A stretch of 64,000 nt of DNA from Ancylomarina sp. DW003 (GTDB lineage Bacteria > Bacteroidota > Bacteroidia > Bacteroidales > Marinifilaceae): assembly GCF_029029505.1 (NCBI RefSeq), contig NZ_JAKJSD010000012.1, positions 1 through 64,000 of the forward strand. Direction: 5' to 3'. Position 1 is the stretch's first letter. Each line of letters starts with the position of its first letter. The position numbers and the translations under genes were made by a program. The notes below the pieces were generated by a model that did not search any database, was not told the DNA's origin, and saw only the letters and a list, made by a program, of their open reading frames with translations. Positions 34,754 through 44,809 of this stretch are shown here, piece after piece.

Positions 34754-36394
34754 CTATTCACAATACAAATCAATCAATTTAAATTGCGTCACATCAAATA
34801 GGCCTTTATCCGATAGTTTTAATTTAGGTATTACCAGTAAAGACATAAAAGCCAGAGTCATAAATGGAGAATGAAAACTACTTCCAAAACTTTTAGTCAA
34901 ATCTGATAAATTCTCATATTCAGACAGCAAATCCTCACCTCTTTTATTCGACATCAATCCAGCTACATCAAGTCGTACCGATCTTGTATCTTCACCTTCG
35001 GAAGCAACCATACCTCCTTTTAAATTTATTAGTTTGTTCAGAGCGTTAAGAATATCTTCATCATCCACTCCTACAGCAATTATATTGTGACTATCATGGG
35101 CAATACTTCCGGATATAGCACCTTTTTCAAAGCCAAACCCTTTTGCAAACCCCACAACTGGCTTCTCATTATTATAGCGACTCATCACAACCATCTTAAG
35201 CAAATCCTGCTTTGCGTCAGAAACAAAGCAGCCCTCTTCTACCCTTGGTCGTGCTTGAGTCCATCCGGTAAGTAAATCTCCATCCTTTACTGTCATGGTG
35301 TGAACATCACCGTTTTTTGCAGCAATCTGAATATCTTCCAGAGTAATTTCCTTTCTATAAAAGTTGTTTAAAAGTATCTCATTATGACTCTCGAAAAACA
35401 CTTCACCTTCCTTATAAATACATTCTCCTTTCATAAATGAAGACTTGACCTTAAAAGATTTTGGATTATCTATTACAATGAAATCTGCAGAGTCTCCCAC
35501 TTGAAGTAATCCTAAATCTAAACCATAATGTCTGATGGCATTATATGATGCAGCTCGTAATAAATTAAATATATCACACCCTTTCTCTAATCCTAATCTT
35601 ATTAAGTTATCTATATGACCTCTTTCAAATAAATCATCAGGATGAGTATCATCTGTACATAACATGACTTTTTCAGGATGAGAATCAATTAAAGAATATA
35701 AAGCTTCAAAATCCTTTGCTGCGCTTCCCTCTCTAATTTGTATCTTCATTCCCAAATTAAGCTTCTCCAGAGCTTCTTCCATATTTGAACATTCATGATC
35801 TGCTGAAACTCCTGCTGCGACATATTTCCGCAAGTCGTCCCCTTTTACACCTGGAGCGTGACCATCAATTTTCTTCCCTAACTTCTTTGTGGCAACAATT
35901 TTCTTCATCACCTCCAAATCTTCATTTATAACACCGGGGTAATCCATTACCTCTGCCAAACAAACCACTTCTTCTCTCTTCAACAAACTTTCAACCTTAT
36001 TTGCTCCTAACTTAAAACCCGAAGTTTCGAATGGCGTTGCAGGAACACAAGATGGCACTCCAAATCGAATTTCCAAGGGTGTCTTCCTGGCATCATTAAT
36101 CATGAAGTCAATTCCAATCTCTCCTAATACATTTGCTATTTCATGAGGATCCGTAACAACTCCTAAAGTTCCTTTTCTTACAACTAAGTCTGCAAATCGG
36201 CTTGGTATTAAAAGAGAACTTTCAATATGTACATGTGAATCAACCAAGCCTGGAAGAATATAACAATCCGGAGCATTATCTAATTTGTTAATGGCAATTA
36301 CCCTACCTGACTCAATAACAACTTCTCCTTTGAAAATTCTCTTCGCTATTATATCTACAATATTTCCGGCAATAGTGAAATTTGATTCAATCAT
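34754..36394 (-). CDS. ade: Adenine deaminase
   Basis: Amidohydrolase-superfamily enzyme converting adenine to hypoxanthine in purine salvage. GLVDSHVHIESSLL holds the first metal-binding HxH, and the further metal-site motifs GHAPGV, SADHECSN and CTDDTHPDDL are all present. The C-terminal adenine deaminase domain includes GFGFEKGAISGSIAHDSHN. The length of 546 aa is typical of the bacterial Ade type, which is distinct from adenosine deaminase-like enzymes. It is followed by uvrC and preceded by mnmG, from which a terminator hairpin separates it. Confidence 0.95.
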   Translation of the reverse strand: MIESNFTIAGNIVDIIAKRIFKGEVVIESGRVIAINKLDNAPDCYILPGLVDSHVHIESSLLIPSRFADLVVRKGTLGVVTDPHEIANVLGEIGIDFMINDARKTPLEIRFGVPSCVPATPFETSGFKLGANKVESLLKREEVVCLAEVMDYPGVINEDLEVMKKIVATKKLGKKIDGHAPGVKGDDLRKYVAAGVSADHECSNMEEALEKLNLGMKIQIREGSAAKDFEALYSLIDSHPEKVMLCTDDTHPDDLFERGHIDNLIRLGLEKGCDIFNLLRAASYNAIRHYGLDLGLLQVGDSADFIVIDNPKSFKVKSSFMKGECIYKEGEVFFESHNEILLNNFYRKEITLEDIQIAAKNGDVHTMTVKDGDLLTGWTQARPRVEEGCFVSDAKQDLLKMVVMSRYNNEKPVVGFAKGFGFEKGAISGSIAHDSHNIIAVGVDDEDILNALNKLINLKGGMVASEGEDTRSVRLDVAGLMSNKRGEDLLSEYENLSDLTKSFGSSFHSPFMTLAFMSLLVIPKLKLSDKGLFDVTQFKLIDLYCE

Positions 36395-36451
36395 ATCTAT
36401 ATTTCTTTTTTAATATTATTATACAAGATACTTAAGTATTCTCTCAAGTAT

Positions 36452-36505
36452 AAAAAAGCCTGAAAAACACACTTCCAATTTTGAAACGATGCATTTTCAG
36501 GCTTT
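36452..36505 (-). terminator. Probable terminator after mnmG
   Basis: 12-bp perfect stem (AAAGCCTGAAAA and its complement) with a long 27-nt loop and a T-run on the minus strand. It lies between mnmG and ade. Confidence 0.7.
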
Positions 36506-36538
36506 CTAAGAGCACATTCTTTCCGAACCCACCCAAAG

Positions 36539-36554
36539 CGTTCCACGTGGAACA
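36539..36554. other. parS-like palindrome
   Basis: CGTTCCACGTGGAACA, a 14-bp perfect palindrome inside a 16-mer matching the broad ParB-site consensus TGTTYCACGTGRAACA at 15 of 16 positions. It touches the mnmG stop codon. No parA or parB gene is in the window. Confidence 0.6.
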
Positions 36555-38432
36555 TCACCTCCCCATAAGGACTAAAAGAACGTTTATATCACTAGGAGAA
36601 ACTCCTGGAATACGCGATGCTTGTCCAATAGTTTCAGGCTTAATTTTATCTAATTTTTGACGTGCTTCAGTAGATAATGACTGCAGTGTCGTATAATCAA
36701 AACGATCTGTTATTACAATCCTTTCTAATCTTGTTAACTTATCAGCAATCAATTTCTCTCTTTCGATATAACCAGCATACTTGATCAAGACTTCTGCCGC
36801 TTCCACAATTTCTTCCCTCCTATTTGGAATAGATTCTACAATTTCTTTCAAAGGTAGAATAGAATCTAACAAATCTGAAATATGAACCTGTGGCCTCAAA
36901 ATCACATCGTAAAGCTTCACCCCTTGTTTCAATGGACTTGTACCTAAATCCTCCAAAACAGAATTAATATATTTAGGCTTAACTCCAAATTCTTTACAGA
37001 AATTCATCAACTTATCACGATACTCTATTTTTTCATCTAATAAGTTCATTCGCTCTTGATTTGCCAAACCCAAATCGAAAGCTCGTGGTGTCAACCTTAC
37101 ATCAGCATCATCCTGACGCAATAGAATTCTATATTCGGCACGAGAGGTAAACATTCGGTAAGGCTCGTCCACTCCTTTTGTTACAAGATCATCAATTAAA
37201 ACACCGATATAAGCTTCATCCCTTTTTAACGTAAAAGCATCACGATTCTGAACTTTCAAACTTGCATTTATTCCGGCAAGCATTCCTTGAGCTCCAGCTT
37301 CCTCATATCCCGTAGTTCCATTTATCTGACCTGCAAAATATAGATTCTCAATCAGCTTTGTTTCTAATGTATGATGCAGTTGTGTTGGAGCAAAATAATC
37401 GTATTCAATAGCATATCCCGGACGATACATTTTGACATTTTCTAAGCCAGGAACTTTTTTTAATCCATTCAACTGAATGTCCCAAGCCAAACTAGAAGAA
37501 AAACCATTGATGTAATACTCACGTGTTGTTTCTCCTTCCGGTTCAAGAAACAAAAGGTGTTCTTTTTTCTCGGCAAAGGTTGTGAGCTTCGATTCAATAC
37601 TCGGACAATAACGTGGACCTGTACTCTGAATGGTTCCATCGTACATTGGTGATTCTTCAAAACCCAGTTCAAGTTCTGAATGAACTTCAGGGTTTGTATA
37701 AGTAATATAACAAGGACGTTGAATCAACTCCTTATCAACATGATTATCTAAATATGAAAAACGATGAAAATCCTCTTCCCCATCCTGACGTTTCATTACT
37801 GAGAAATCAATACTTCTTCCGTCTAAACGAGCAGGTGTTCCTGTTTTCATTCTACCGACTTCGAAACCAATAGATTTTAACTGCTCACTAATTCCTAATG
37901 AAGCTGGCTCTGAAGAACGGCCCCCCATTTCCTGCTTACGACCAACGTGCATTAAGCCATTAAGGAATGTTCCATTGGTTAAAACAACTGTCTTAGATTT
38001 AATATCGATCCCAAGCTTTGTTTTAACACCAACAACTTTCTCCCCTTCAAACAAAAGTCCCACGACAGCATCCTGCCACATATCCAGATTATCTGTATTT
38101 TCTACAACTGTTCTCCACTCTGCAGAAAACACCATACGGTCACACTGAGCTCGTGGACTCCACATAGCTGGTCCTTTGGAACGGTTTAGCATTCTAAATT
38201 GAATGGATGATCTATCGGTTACAATACCAGTGTAGCCCCCTAGTGCATCAATCTCTCTTACAATTTGCCCTTTAGCAATACCACCTATAGCAGGATTACA
38301 AGACATTTGAGCGATCTTATTCATATCCATAGTGATTAAAAGCACTGAGGATCCCAGATTGGCAGCTGCAGTTGCTGCCTCACAACCTGCATGACCAGCA
38401 CCAACTACTATTACATCATATTTAGCTAACAT
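36555..38432 (-). CDS. mnmG: tRNA uridine-5-carboxymethylaminomethyl modification enzyme
   Basis: FAD- and NADH-dependent subunit that, with MnmE, makes cmnm5U at the wobble position of tRNAs. The FAD-binding [10 protein letters not shown] is at residues 11-20, followed by [23 protein letters not shown], both diagnostic. The C-terminal helical MnmE-binding domain ends in [17 protein letters not shown]. The 625-aa length is standard. It lies 136 bp downstream of ybeY on the same strand; a parS-like palindrome touches its stop codon and a terminator follows. Confidence 0.98.
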   Translation of the reverse strand: MLAKYDVIVVGAGHAGCEAATAAANLGSSVLLITMDMNKIAQMSCNPAIGGIAKGQIVREIDALGGYTGIVTDRSSIQFRMLNRSKGPAMWSPRAQCDRMVFSAEWRTVVENTDNLDMWQDAVVGLLFEGEKVVGVKTKLGIDIKSKTVVLTNGTFLNGLMHVGRKQEMGGRSSEPASLGISEQLKSIGFEVGRMKTGTPARLDGRSIDFSVMKRQDGEEDFHRFSYLDNHVDKELIQRPCYITYTNPEVHSELELGFEESPMYDGTIQSTGPRYCPSIESKLTTFAEKKEHLLFLEPEGETTREYYINGFSSSLAWDIQLNGLKKVPGLENVKMYRPGYAIEYDYFAPTQLHHTLETKLIENLYFAGQINGTTGYEEAGAQGMLAGINASLKVQNRDAFTLKRDEAYIGVLIDDLVTKGVDEPYRMFTSRAEYRILLRQDDADVRLTPRAFDLGLANQERMNLLDEKIEYRDKLMNFCKEFGVKPKYINSVLEDLGTSPLKQGVKLYDVILRPQVHISDLLDSILPLKEIVESIPNRREEIVEAAEVLIKYAGYIEREKLIADKLTRLERIVITDRFDYTTLQSLSTEARQKLDKIKPETIGQASRIPGVSPSDINVLLVLMGR

Positions 38433-38568
38433 ATACTCTATCAGTATTTTACACCATCAACTAATAATAGAAAATGGGGTAATATATTATATATCAACTC
38501 TTTAAACACCTTCAGTGGTTGTTGTAAAAAGCTAATAATCACTTTTTTAATTCGAAAATTTCACAAAC

Positions 38569-38994
38569 TTAATGAATCTTGGAAAGTAAAGCTAATGATT
38601 CATCTTCCTTTTGGGTCATTATTTCCTGATCCTCATCACACTTATCATCAATCCCAAGCAAGTGAAGTACGCCATGCACTATCACTCTATGTAGCTCTTC
38701 AAAGAAATCAACTTGATAGTCTTTGGCATTATCACGAACGGTATCAACAGAAATAAATAAATCTCCTGATATGATATCCGCAATAGTGTAGTCAAACGTA
38801 ATGATATCTGTAAAATAATCGTGATTTAAATGTTCACGATTCATCTCTAACAAATAATCATCAGAACAAAAATAATAATTAATCTCCCCTATTTCACATT
38901 CGAAATTCTCTACCACTTGAGAGATCCATGAACTGATTCTTTCCTGATTAATTTCAGGCATTTCAGTTTCACAAGTACTGTAACTTATCTGCAT
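38569..38994 (-). CDS. ybeY: rRNA maturation RNase YbeY
   Basis: Endoribonuclease of 16S rRNA processing and ribosome quality control. The zinc motif reads H107-GVL-H111-LLGI-D116-D117: the first two histidines are present, but the third ligand, a histidine in E. coli (H124), is D117. To my knowledge Bacteroidota YbeY proteins commonly have an acidic residue or lysine in this segment, so I read it as lineage-specific rather than loss of activity. The 141-aa length is typical. It starts 3 bp after the serine-kinase-type ATPase gene, so the two are translationally close. Confidence 0.94.
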   Translation of the reverse strand: MQISYSTCETEMPEINQERISSWISQVVENFECEIGEINYYFCSDDYLLEMNREHLNHDYFTDIITFDYTIADIISGDLFISVDTVRDNAKDYQVDFFEELHRVIVHGVLHLLGIDDKCDEDQEIMTQKEDESLALLSKIH

Positions 38995-38997
38995 TTA

Positions 38998-39402
38998 TTA
39001 TAATTTGAAAACCATTTTAACATGTCTGCCCTCAGCGCTATAATGAACTGAGTCGGCCAAATGATTCATCAAAAATACACCTCTTCCATTAATTTTCTCA
39101 ATATTTTCGGGAAGAGTTGGATCCGGAATACATAAAAAATCAAATCCCTCTCCCTCATCCTTTATTACACAAGAGATACAGGTTTCACTTACTTGAAATC
39201 GTATCGTTACATTCTTCCTATGATCATGTTTATTGCCATGTTGCATCGCATTATTAACCGCCTCCAGTACAGCCAAAGAAATCTTTTCCTTAGCTTCAAT
39301 ACTTATTTTGTAATGTGAAGACAGGTTACTAATTAGATTCTCTACACGTTTCAAATAATGAACTCGAGAAGGAAGTTTTAGTAAGTTATCTGATTTTGCC
39401 AT
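38998..39402 (-). CDS. Anti-sigma factor-like serine/threonine protein kinase ATPase
   Basis: 134-aa GHKL ATPase of the RsbW/SpoIIAB type (HATPase_c_2). The N box is EAVNNAMQHGNKHD, G1 is DEGEGFDF, and a further box is GRGVFLMNHLADSV. Such proteins phosphorylate anti-sigma antagonists or act alone in Bacteroidota, where no sigma-B homologue exists, so the partner is unclear. Its start overlaps the end of the DUF4175 gene by 17 bp and it ends 3 bp before ybeY, placing it inside the envelope operon. Confidence 0.9.
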   Translation of the reverse strand: MAKSDNLLKLPSRVHYLKRVENLISNLSSHYKISIEAKEKISLAVLEAVNNAMQHGNKHDHRKNVTIRFQVSETCISCVIKDEGEGFDFLCIPDPTLPENIEKINGRGVFLMNHLADSVHYSAEGRHVKMVFKL

Positions 39403-42400
39403 CGTTCAATCGAATAAGATAGTCCAAATATAATTTATTGTAATAATCTATGAGTTTCACATTCGAATCATTAAACATATCATCGAACTCGTTATCTGTT
39501 TTCTTATACTTAAATATTGCTTTAGGGTTACTCAATTTATGACTTTGCCCCGATTTACTTTCTCTTTTTTTATCAAAATCTTTTTCACGTGAAGCATTTT
39601 CAGCTTCCAGCAGTCGACTCATTATATTATTCTGACGAAGAATCGTTTGTCTATTAATTGAAAAATTAGAAATTTCACGTTCAGTCTGTTCCATCATTTG
39701 CAAGGCTTGTCGCAAGATTTTTTCTGTTTGTTCTCCATGCCCGCCATGCTGAATCATTTCATTCATCTTCTGCCTAAACATTTCTTGCTCTCGCAGATAT
39801 TTTCCTAATTTTTCTCCTTGCCCGGGCGCCTTCCCTTCTCCATCTTTCATTTCCTGAATCATCTGTTCAAGCATCTTTTTTAAAGATTCCTGTTGCGACT
39901 TCATACCAGAAAAGGAAGGTTGATTACCTTTCTTATCCCCCATCTGACTCCCCGGCATTCCGTTAGCCATTTGTTCCATCAATTGCTTCAATGCCTCCGA
40001 TAAGAAAACTGCTAACTCATTAATTTCAGTCATCGATTTTTGTTGAGTCACTCTTGCTTGATACGCCCGGCGATTATTCAACTCTTCTAAACTTTGATTT
40101 AGTAAATTCTCCAAATCAAAAATTCGATCACCAATAAGAGCCGCCACCTGAGGCGAACGAGCCGATAGAGACATTAGTGAATCCTGCAACAAATGATATT
40201 CTTCTTTCAAAATCCCTTGCTTATCGATAACATTGACATATAACGGATTGTGATAATTAATTTTTTGCAATTCTAAAATAAGGTTTTCTTGTTGAAAAGA
40301 AAAATCAATTAGGTTGTTAAGTAATTTATTTAACATATCTGTATCTACACTAACCTGCATAGACATACTACCTGCCATGGCTTTTGAAAGCTTCTGAGCC
40401 ATTTCAGATTGCTGCTGAGAACTTTTTTGCATACTCTTGCCAGCCTTTCCCATTTTATTTTCTCGCAATTGATCCAAGCTTTCTTGCATGCTCTTTTGAA
40501 TTTCTTCTTTCTCTTTCTGAAATTCATTTAGCTGATAAGGTTTTTCAATTGCGGAATTCTTTTTCATAAGTTCATCCAAATCTTGGGAAATACGCTCCCA
40601 TTTCATTTTTGAACTGACTTGCTTTCTTATAGCCTTATCTTTTTCCTTTCTTTTAAATTCGGAAAGCTCTTTTTGTTCTTCGGCTATTTTTTCAATTCGA
40701 CTCGAAAGTTGTTTTACTCCCAGTTCAATCTCATAGCGCTCTAATAATTGTAAATTCCTATCAAGTTGCTTTTGAAAATCACTCATCGACATTTTCAATT
40801 GGTTTCCCAATTTATTAATCTTATCTCTATCTTGATCTTCAGCCAGCTTATTAAACTCATCGAACAACTTTTTCAACTCATCATCCATAATTTTGTCCAT
40901 CAAGTCCTCAATCTTCTTTTGCTTGTCGAGAAGCAAGGAATCTTGCAAACCAGCGGCTTTCATAAGCTGATTTTTACGGGTATTATCCTTCTTAATTTCT
41001 TTTAAGAGATTCTCAAGATGGTTTTTCTGGGCTTCAATTTCCTGAAACATCTGATTTTGTTGCCATTGATCACTAGAATTGTCTAATAAACTCTTCTGTA
41101 ATTTGTGAACTTCCTGCTGAATAGATTGACTAATTTCCTGCCCTTTCTTAATTTTGCCCGCAAGACTATCCTGAATGTGAGAATTCAGGTCAAAAATTTG
41201 TTCGGCATTAGGCAAGTAGTAATTTAGAAAATCAGACTTCGTACTTTTGGGTTTATTGATACCGTCATTATCAAAAACCTCAAAATAATATTGTAGTTGA
41301 CTTCCTTGAGTCAAGTTCTCAGATGAAAAATCAAAAGCATAATAAAATTCCTGACGATTGAGATTTCTTTGTATTGGAATGGCAAAGTATCTTATTGAAT
41401 CATTCTCCAACTGATATGCAAATCTCAAACGAGAAAATCCATAATCGTCTCTAATAATTCCTTTGAAATAAAAAGCTGAAGAATTTAAACTATCTGCTTG
41501 CAGACTTACAGCAATAGTTGGGAACTGATCGGCTATTGCGTCCAATTGGTATTTAGCATGAACTGACTTTGAATAGTCTTTATTGGATAGATTAATTTCA
41601 TATGGCTCCGATTGGTATACAGTTTTATTGTGAGTAAGATCAGAACCAGCCTCAAACATTTCTTCTTTAGATTTTAAATAATGCAGCCCGACACTATCAG
41701 CATCATAAGCCTTTATAAGCCACGATAATTTTGATCCAACAGGAAACTCTACATCACCAACTTGCGTCTCTGTACGAGTTGGTAATCCAGTGTAAAAAGG
41801 AGGTTGAATACTTATCTCCAATTGATCTAAGACTGGCTTTGATTTTAACACCAATTCATATGAAACAGATCTAACTTTTCCTGATTGCAGATAAAATGTT
41901 AACTCTGAATTGAGGTTTCGGAATTCATAAGTAAAATGTCCATCCTCACCTGAAAGCATTAAATATTTTTGCCCGCCAAAAATTAAATCAACCGAGGTTG
42001 GATTATATTTTCCAGCAGTACTAATTTTCAAAAGATAATTGCCTCCCTTTTCCGCAACCAACTTACTATCTACAATAAATTCAAAATCTGCAGGCGCTTT
42101 ATAATCTGTGCGAAAATGAATCAAGCGTTGACCGCTAGTTGGATAAAAATCCGGAAAAGAAAAATAAACAATGACACAAAGAAGAGATATTCCTAACAGA
42201 TATTTAAGGTAGATATAAGCATCCTTAAAAGAGATACCATCCCTAAAAGATAATAGCTTCAAAGATTCTATTCTTTGATTAATACTAGCAATTAGTAAGG
42301 CATTATCTTCTCGGTTGAGAGATGCCTTTTCATTAAGTTCATAAGTATTTAATAAGCGATCTTCAAGCTCCGGGAAATGTTGAGAAATAAGCGCTATGGC

Positions 42401-42679
42401 CTTTTGATAAGAAATTCTTGATCTCTTATTGAAAAGTCCTCTTAATGGCAATAAAATTAAATAGACAAAAACAAGAAGTTGTAAGCTTCCACCTATCAGT
42501 ATTAGAATCGTTTTAGTCTTTGCCGATAAATAAAGATGATACTCAAAAACACTCAATCCCAAATAAAAAACAATCAGGAAGAAGAGGGTTAATAACAGCC
42601 CTCTGAAAATTTGAAACTGATAATACTTTCTAATGAAATTATCGAGTTTACCAATAAATATATCTTGATTGGATTCCAT
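39386..42679 (-). CDS. DUF4175 family large coiled-coil membrane protein
   Basis: 1097-aa inner-membrane protein. Two transmembrane helices at about residues 18-48 and 58-82 and a third near 157-178 precede a beta-rich periplasmic region (~190-500). Residues ~500-1000 are a long Gln/Lys/Glu-rich coiled coil with many methionines, ending in a positively charged tail. This is the DUF4175 architecture known in Bacteroidota and some Alphaproteobacteria, function unknown. It sits between an EnvC-like gene and the GHKL ATPase gene in a tightly packed operon, so an envelope or division role is a reasonable guess. Confidence 0.88.
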   Translation of the reverse strand: MESNQDIFIGKLDNFIRKYYQFQIFRGLLLTLFFLIVFYLGLSVFEYHLYLSAKTKTILILIGGSLQLLVFVYLILLPLRGLFNKRSRISYQKAIALISQHFPELEDRLLNTYELNEKASLNREDNALLIASINQRIESLKLLSFRDGISFKDAYIYLKYLLGISLLCVIVYFSFPDFYPTSGQRLIHFRTDYKAPADFEFIVDSKLVAEKGGNYLLKISTAGKYNPTSVDLIFGGQKYLMLSGEDGHFTYEFRNLNSELTFYLQSGKVRSVSYELVLKSKPVLDQLEISIQPPFYTGLPTRTETQVGDVEFPVGSKLSWLIKAYDADSVGLHYLKSKEEMFEAGSDLTHNKTVYQSEPYEINLSNKDYSKSVHAKYQLDAIADQFPTIAVSLQADSLNSSAFYFKGIIRDDYGFSRLRFAYQLENDSIRYFAIPIQRNLNRQEFYYAFDFSSENLTQGSQLQYYFEVFDNDGINKPKSTKSDFLNYYLPNAEQIFDLNSHIQDSLAGKIKKGQEISQSIQQEVHKLQKSLLDNSSDQWQQNQMFQEIEAQKNHLENLLKEIKKDNTRKNQLMKAAGLQDSLLLDKQKKIEDLMDKIMDDELKKLFDEFNKLAEDQDRDKINKLGNQLKMSMSDFQKQLDRNLQLLERYEIELGVKQLSSRIEKIAEEQKELSEFKRKEKDKAIRKQVSSKMKWERISQDLDELMKKNSAIEKPYQLNEFQKEKEEIQKSMQESLDQLRENKMGKAGKSMQKSSQQQSEMAQKLSKAMAGSMSMQVSVDTDMLNKLLNNLIDFSFQQENLILELQKINYHNPLYVNVIDKQGILKEEYHLLQDSLMSLSARSPQVAALIGDRIFDLENLLNQSLEELNNRRAYQARVTQQKSMTEINELAVFLSEALKQLMEQMANGMPGSQMGDKKGNQPSFSGMKSQQESLKKMLEQMIQEMKDGEGKAPGQGEKLGKYLREQEMFRQKMNEMIQHGGHGEQTEKILRQALQMMEQTEREISNFSINRQTILRQNNIMSRLLEAENASREKDFDKKRESKSGQSHKLSNPKAIFKYKKTDNEFDDMFNDSNVKLIDYYNKLYLDYLIRLNDGKIR

Positions 42680-42712
42680 TCAATTGAAAAATAGATAAAT
42701 CAAAAAACTCTT

Positions 42713-43930
42713 TTACTGCTTAAGTAACCAACTAGCAGGGTTCAATTTATTCGTTTCCTTCCACATCTGAAACTTAAGAATAGTTTGATTTTCCTTTTCA
42801 TCAGTATAAACCACACCAATTTGCTCTTTAGCGGAAACTAAATCACCCTTCTTCACTTTCACTTTTGCCAAATTAGAGTACACAGTCATATAAGCTCCAT
42901 GCTTTACGATAACAACCATATTCAATCCAGGCATTGATAAAATATGTGTGACTTCGCCCTTAAAAACGGCTCTACAAATAGATTCAGGCTTTGTTGTAAT
43001 ATCAACTCCATCGTTATTTACTCGCACATGTTTTAATACAGGGTGTGCATGTTGACCAAACTTCTGAGAAATAAAACCGGTAGGTGTTGGCCAAGGTAGT
43101 TTTCCTTTGTTCTGGCCAAATTTCACACCCAAAACTTTTTCTTCAGGTGTCAAACCATAAGCTCCACTCGTATTCTTTTTCTTTTTAGCCAATCTAGCTT
43201 GATCTGCAATAATCTTACGTATTTTATTCTCAAGCTTTTTATCGTTATTACGCTGTGTCCTTAAATTCCTACGAAGGGTTCTTTCCTTTTTCTTAAGTTG
43301 AGATAAAACACTTGACTGTTGAGATTTCTGAGAAGATAGATTATTTGAAGCCTTAGTATTTAAGGCCAACAAAACCTGTTTCTCCTTTTTAGCAAGCTTT
43401 AAGCCATCCAACTTTAAGTCTAAATCAACTTTTGTTTCAACAAGATCTTCTCCACGTTTACGTGTAAATTCAGAAAATTGTTGCAGATACTTATATCGCA
43501 TATACGCCTGATTAAAATCTTTAGAGGCGAATAAAAACATCAGTTTATCTCTGGAATTTTTCTGTCGATGCGCATATAAAATAAGCTTTTCGTATTGATT
43601 TTTAAGCTTTTCATATTTCTTCTCAAGCGTAGAAATATCCTTTTTTGTCTTACCAATCTTCGAGTCTGTATAATCCAGTTCTTTCTGAATATTACGAATT
43701 AGTTTCTCTTGTAAACTTATCTTTCTGTTAAGAACAGATAGTAAACCCAAGCTAACATTTTTCTTCTTCTGGGTATTCTTTAAAAGCTTTTGAGTATATG
43801 CAATATCCTTAGCGTTCTTCTCCTTCTGCTTTTTAAGCTTAGAGATATCTTGTGCACTTACCGAACTAGATATCAGTAATACAATTGCAGCAAAAAATAA
43901 AGATAACTTCAGACTTTTAAACATTCCCAT
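42713..43930 (-). CDS. EnvC-like murein hydrolase activator, M23 family
   Basis: 405-aa exported protein with signal peptide (residues 1-26), a long coiled coil (~27-250) and a C-terminal LytM/M23 domain. The zinc ligands of active M23 peptidases are missing: the HxxxD site reads NNDGVD and the HxH site YSNL. Degenerate LytM domains of this sort mark EnvC/NlpD-type amidase activators, which switch on cell-wall amidases at the septum rather than cut peptidoglycan themselves. It lies 3 bp after the DUF4292 gene and 33 bp before the DUF4175 gene. Confidence 0.93.
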   Translation of the reverse strand: MGMFKSLKLSLFFAAIVLLISSSVSAQDISKLKKQKEKNAKDIAYTQKLLKNTQKKKNVSLGLLSVLNRKISLQEKLIRNIQKELDYTDSKIGKTKKDISTLEKKYEKLKNQYEKLILYAHRQKNSRDKLMFLFASKDFNQAYMRYKYLQQFSEFTRKRGEDLVETKVDLDLKLDGLKLAKKEKQVLLALNTKASNNLSSQKSQQSSVLSQLKKKERTLRRNLRTQRNNDKKLENKIRKIIADQARLAKKKKNTSGAYGLTPEEKVLGVKFGQNKGKLPWPTPTGFISQKFGQHAHPVLKHVRVNNDGVDITTKPESICRAVFKGEVTHILSMPGLNMVVIVKHGAYMTVYSNLAKVKVKKGDLVSAKEQIGVVYTDEKENQTILKFQMWKETNKLNPASWLLKQ

Positions 43931-43933
43931 AGT

Positions 43934-44806
43934 TTATTCTGGATAGACTCTTTTATATTTACTCGAAACCTTAAAAGGAAACTTTAGCTTTTGATCAATA
44001 ACGAGTTTATTATATTTGATCTTACAAGATAAGGATTGTATTGAATCCTTCACCTTAAAAACCAGTTCGCTTGGAAATTTTTGTGTTCCAACACTCACAA
44101 AATCACGATATTTTAAAGTTAAATCTCTCTCCTTCTCAAATTCTTTTACAAGAACATCGGTAATCTTCATTAAAGAAGGATCTATTTCGAATCGATGATA
44201 ATTGAATTTGTGTAGTTTCCAATACTTATCCTTCCTCAACTTTCTTTCTACCTTAGCCGCCTTGTCAGAGATAAACACATACTTATCATCTATCACCTTT
44301 CCTTTAAAGTTTCTGATAAAAGGTCGAGGTCTTTCATAAAGCTCCTGAAGTTGAAATAAAGAGTTTGTTAATATGCTTTGGAGCGTATAAAAATCGACAT
44401 CCATATTCAATTTTTCCGATAGATAGAAAAAATCACTTTTGATATATTCCTTTTTTAATCGATCAAGAACTTTTACAGAATCAGGTGTAATCAGAATTCG
44501 AGCAACCTCAAGAATACCAGTTGGAGCATTTATCTGAATCATGATTAAACTATCATGAGCGATCTTTATTGAGCCTCTGATTGTTTGACTTTTACCTTTT
44601 GATTCATAATGAGCTGAAAAGCGTTTAATCAAAAGTGTTTCAAAGTGCAAACTACTATCACTAACTTGATTAAAAAGTCTATTATCGCTTATACCATGGG
44701 CGCGTTTCTGTCCCAGTTTAAAGGTAGATTTACAAGAATACTGTGTTAATAGTAAAAGTAAAAACGTGCCAATCAGCAGGCTATTTTTGATTTGAAATAT
44801 CTTCAT
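43934..44806 (-). CDS. DUF4292 domain lipoprotein
   Basis: 290-aa lipoprotein with lipobox cysteine at residue 25 (LTQYSC). The mature part is a beta-rich fold resembling LolA/LolB-like lipoprotein-binding barrels, with SDSSLHFETLLIKRFSAHYE and GSIKIAHDSLIMIQINAPTGIL segments typical of DUF4292. The family is restricted to Bacteroidota and usually sits between a TPR gene and an EnvC-type gene, as here (3-bp spacing on both sides). Function unknown; lipid or lipoprotein handling at the outer membrane is inferred from the fold. Confidence 0.88.
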   Translation of the reverse strand: MKIFQIKNSLLIGTFLLLLLTQYSCKSTFKLGQKRAHGISDNRLFNQVSDSSLHFETLLIKRFSAHYESKGKSQTIRGSIKIAHDSLIMIQINAPTGILEVARILITPDSVKVLDRLKKEYIKSDFFYLSEKLNMDVDFYTLQSILTNSLFQLQELYERPRPFIRNFKGKVIDDKYVFISDKAAKVERKLRKDKYWKLHKFNYHRFEIDPSLMKITDVLVKEFEKERDLTLKYRDFVSVGTQKFPSELVFKVKDSIQSLSCKIKYNKLVIDQKLKFPFKVSSKYKRVYPE

Positions 44807-44809
44807 TTT

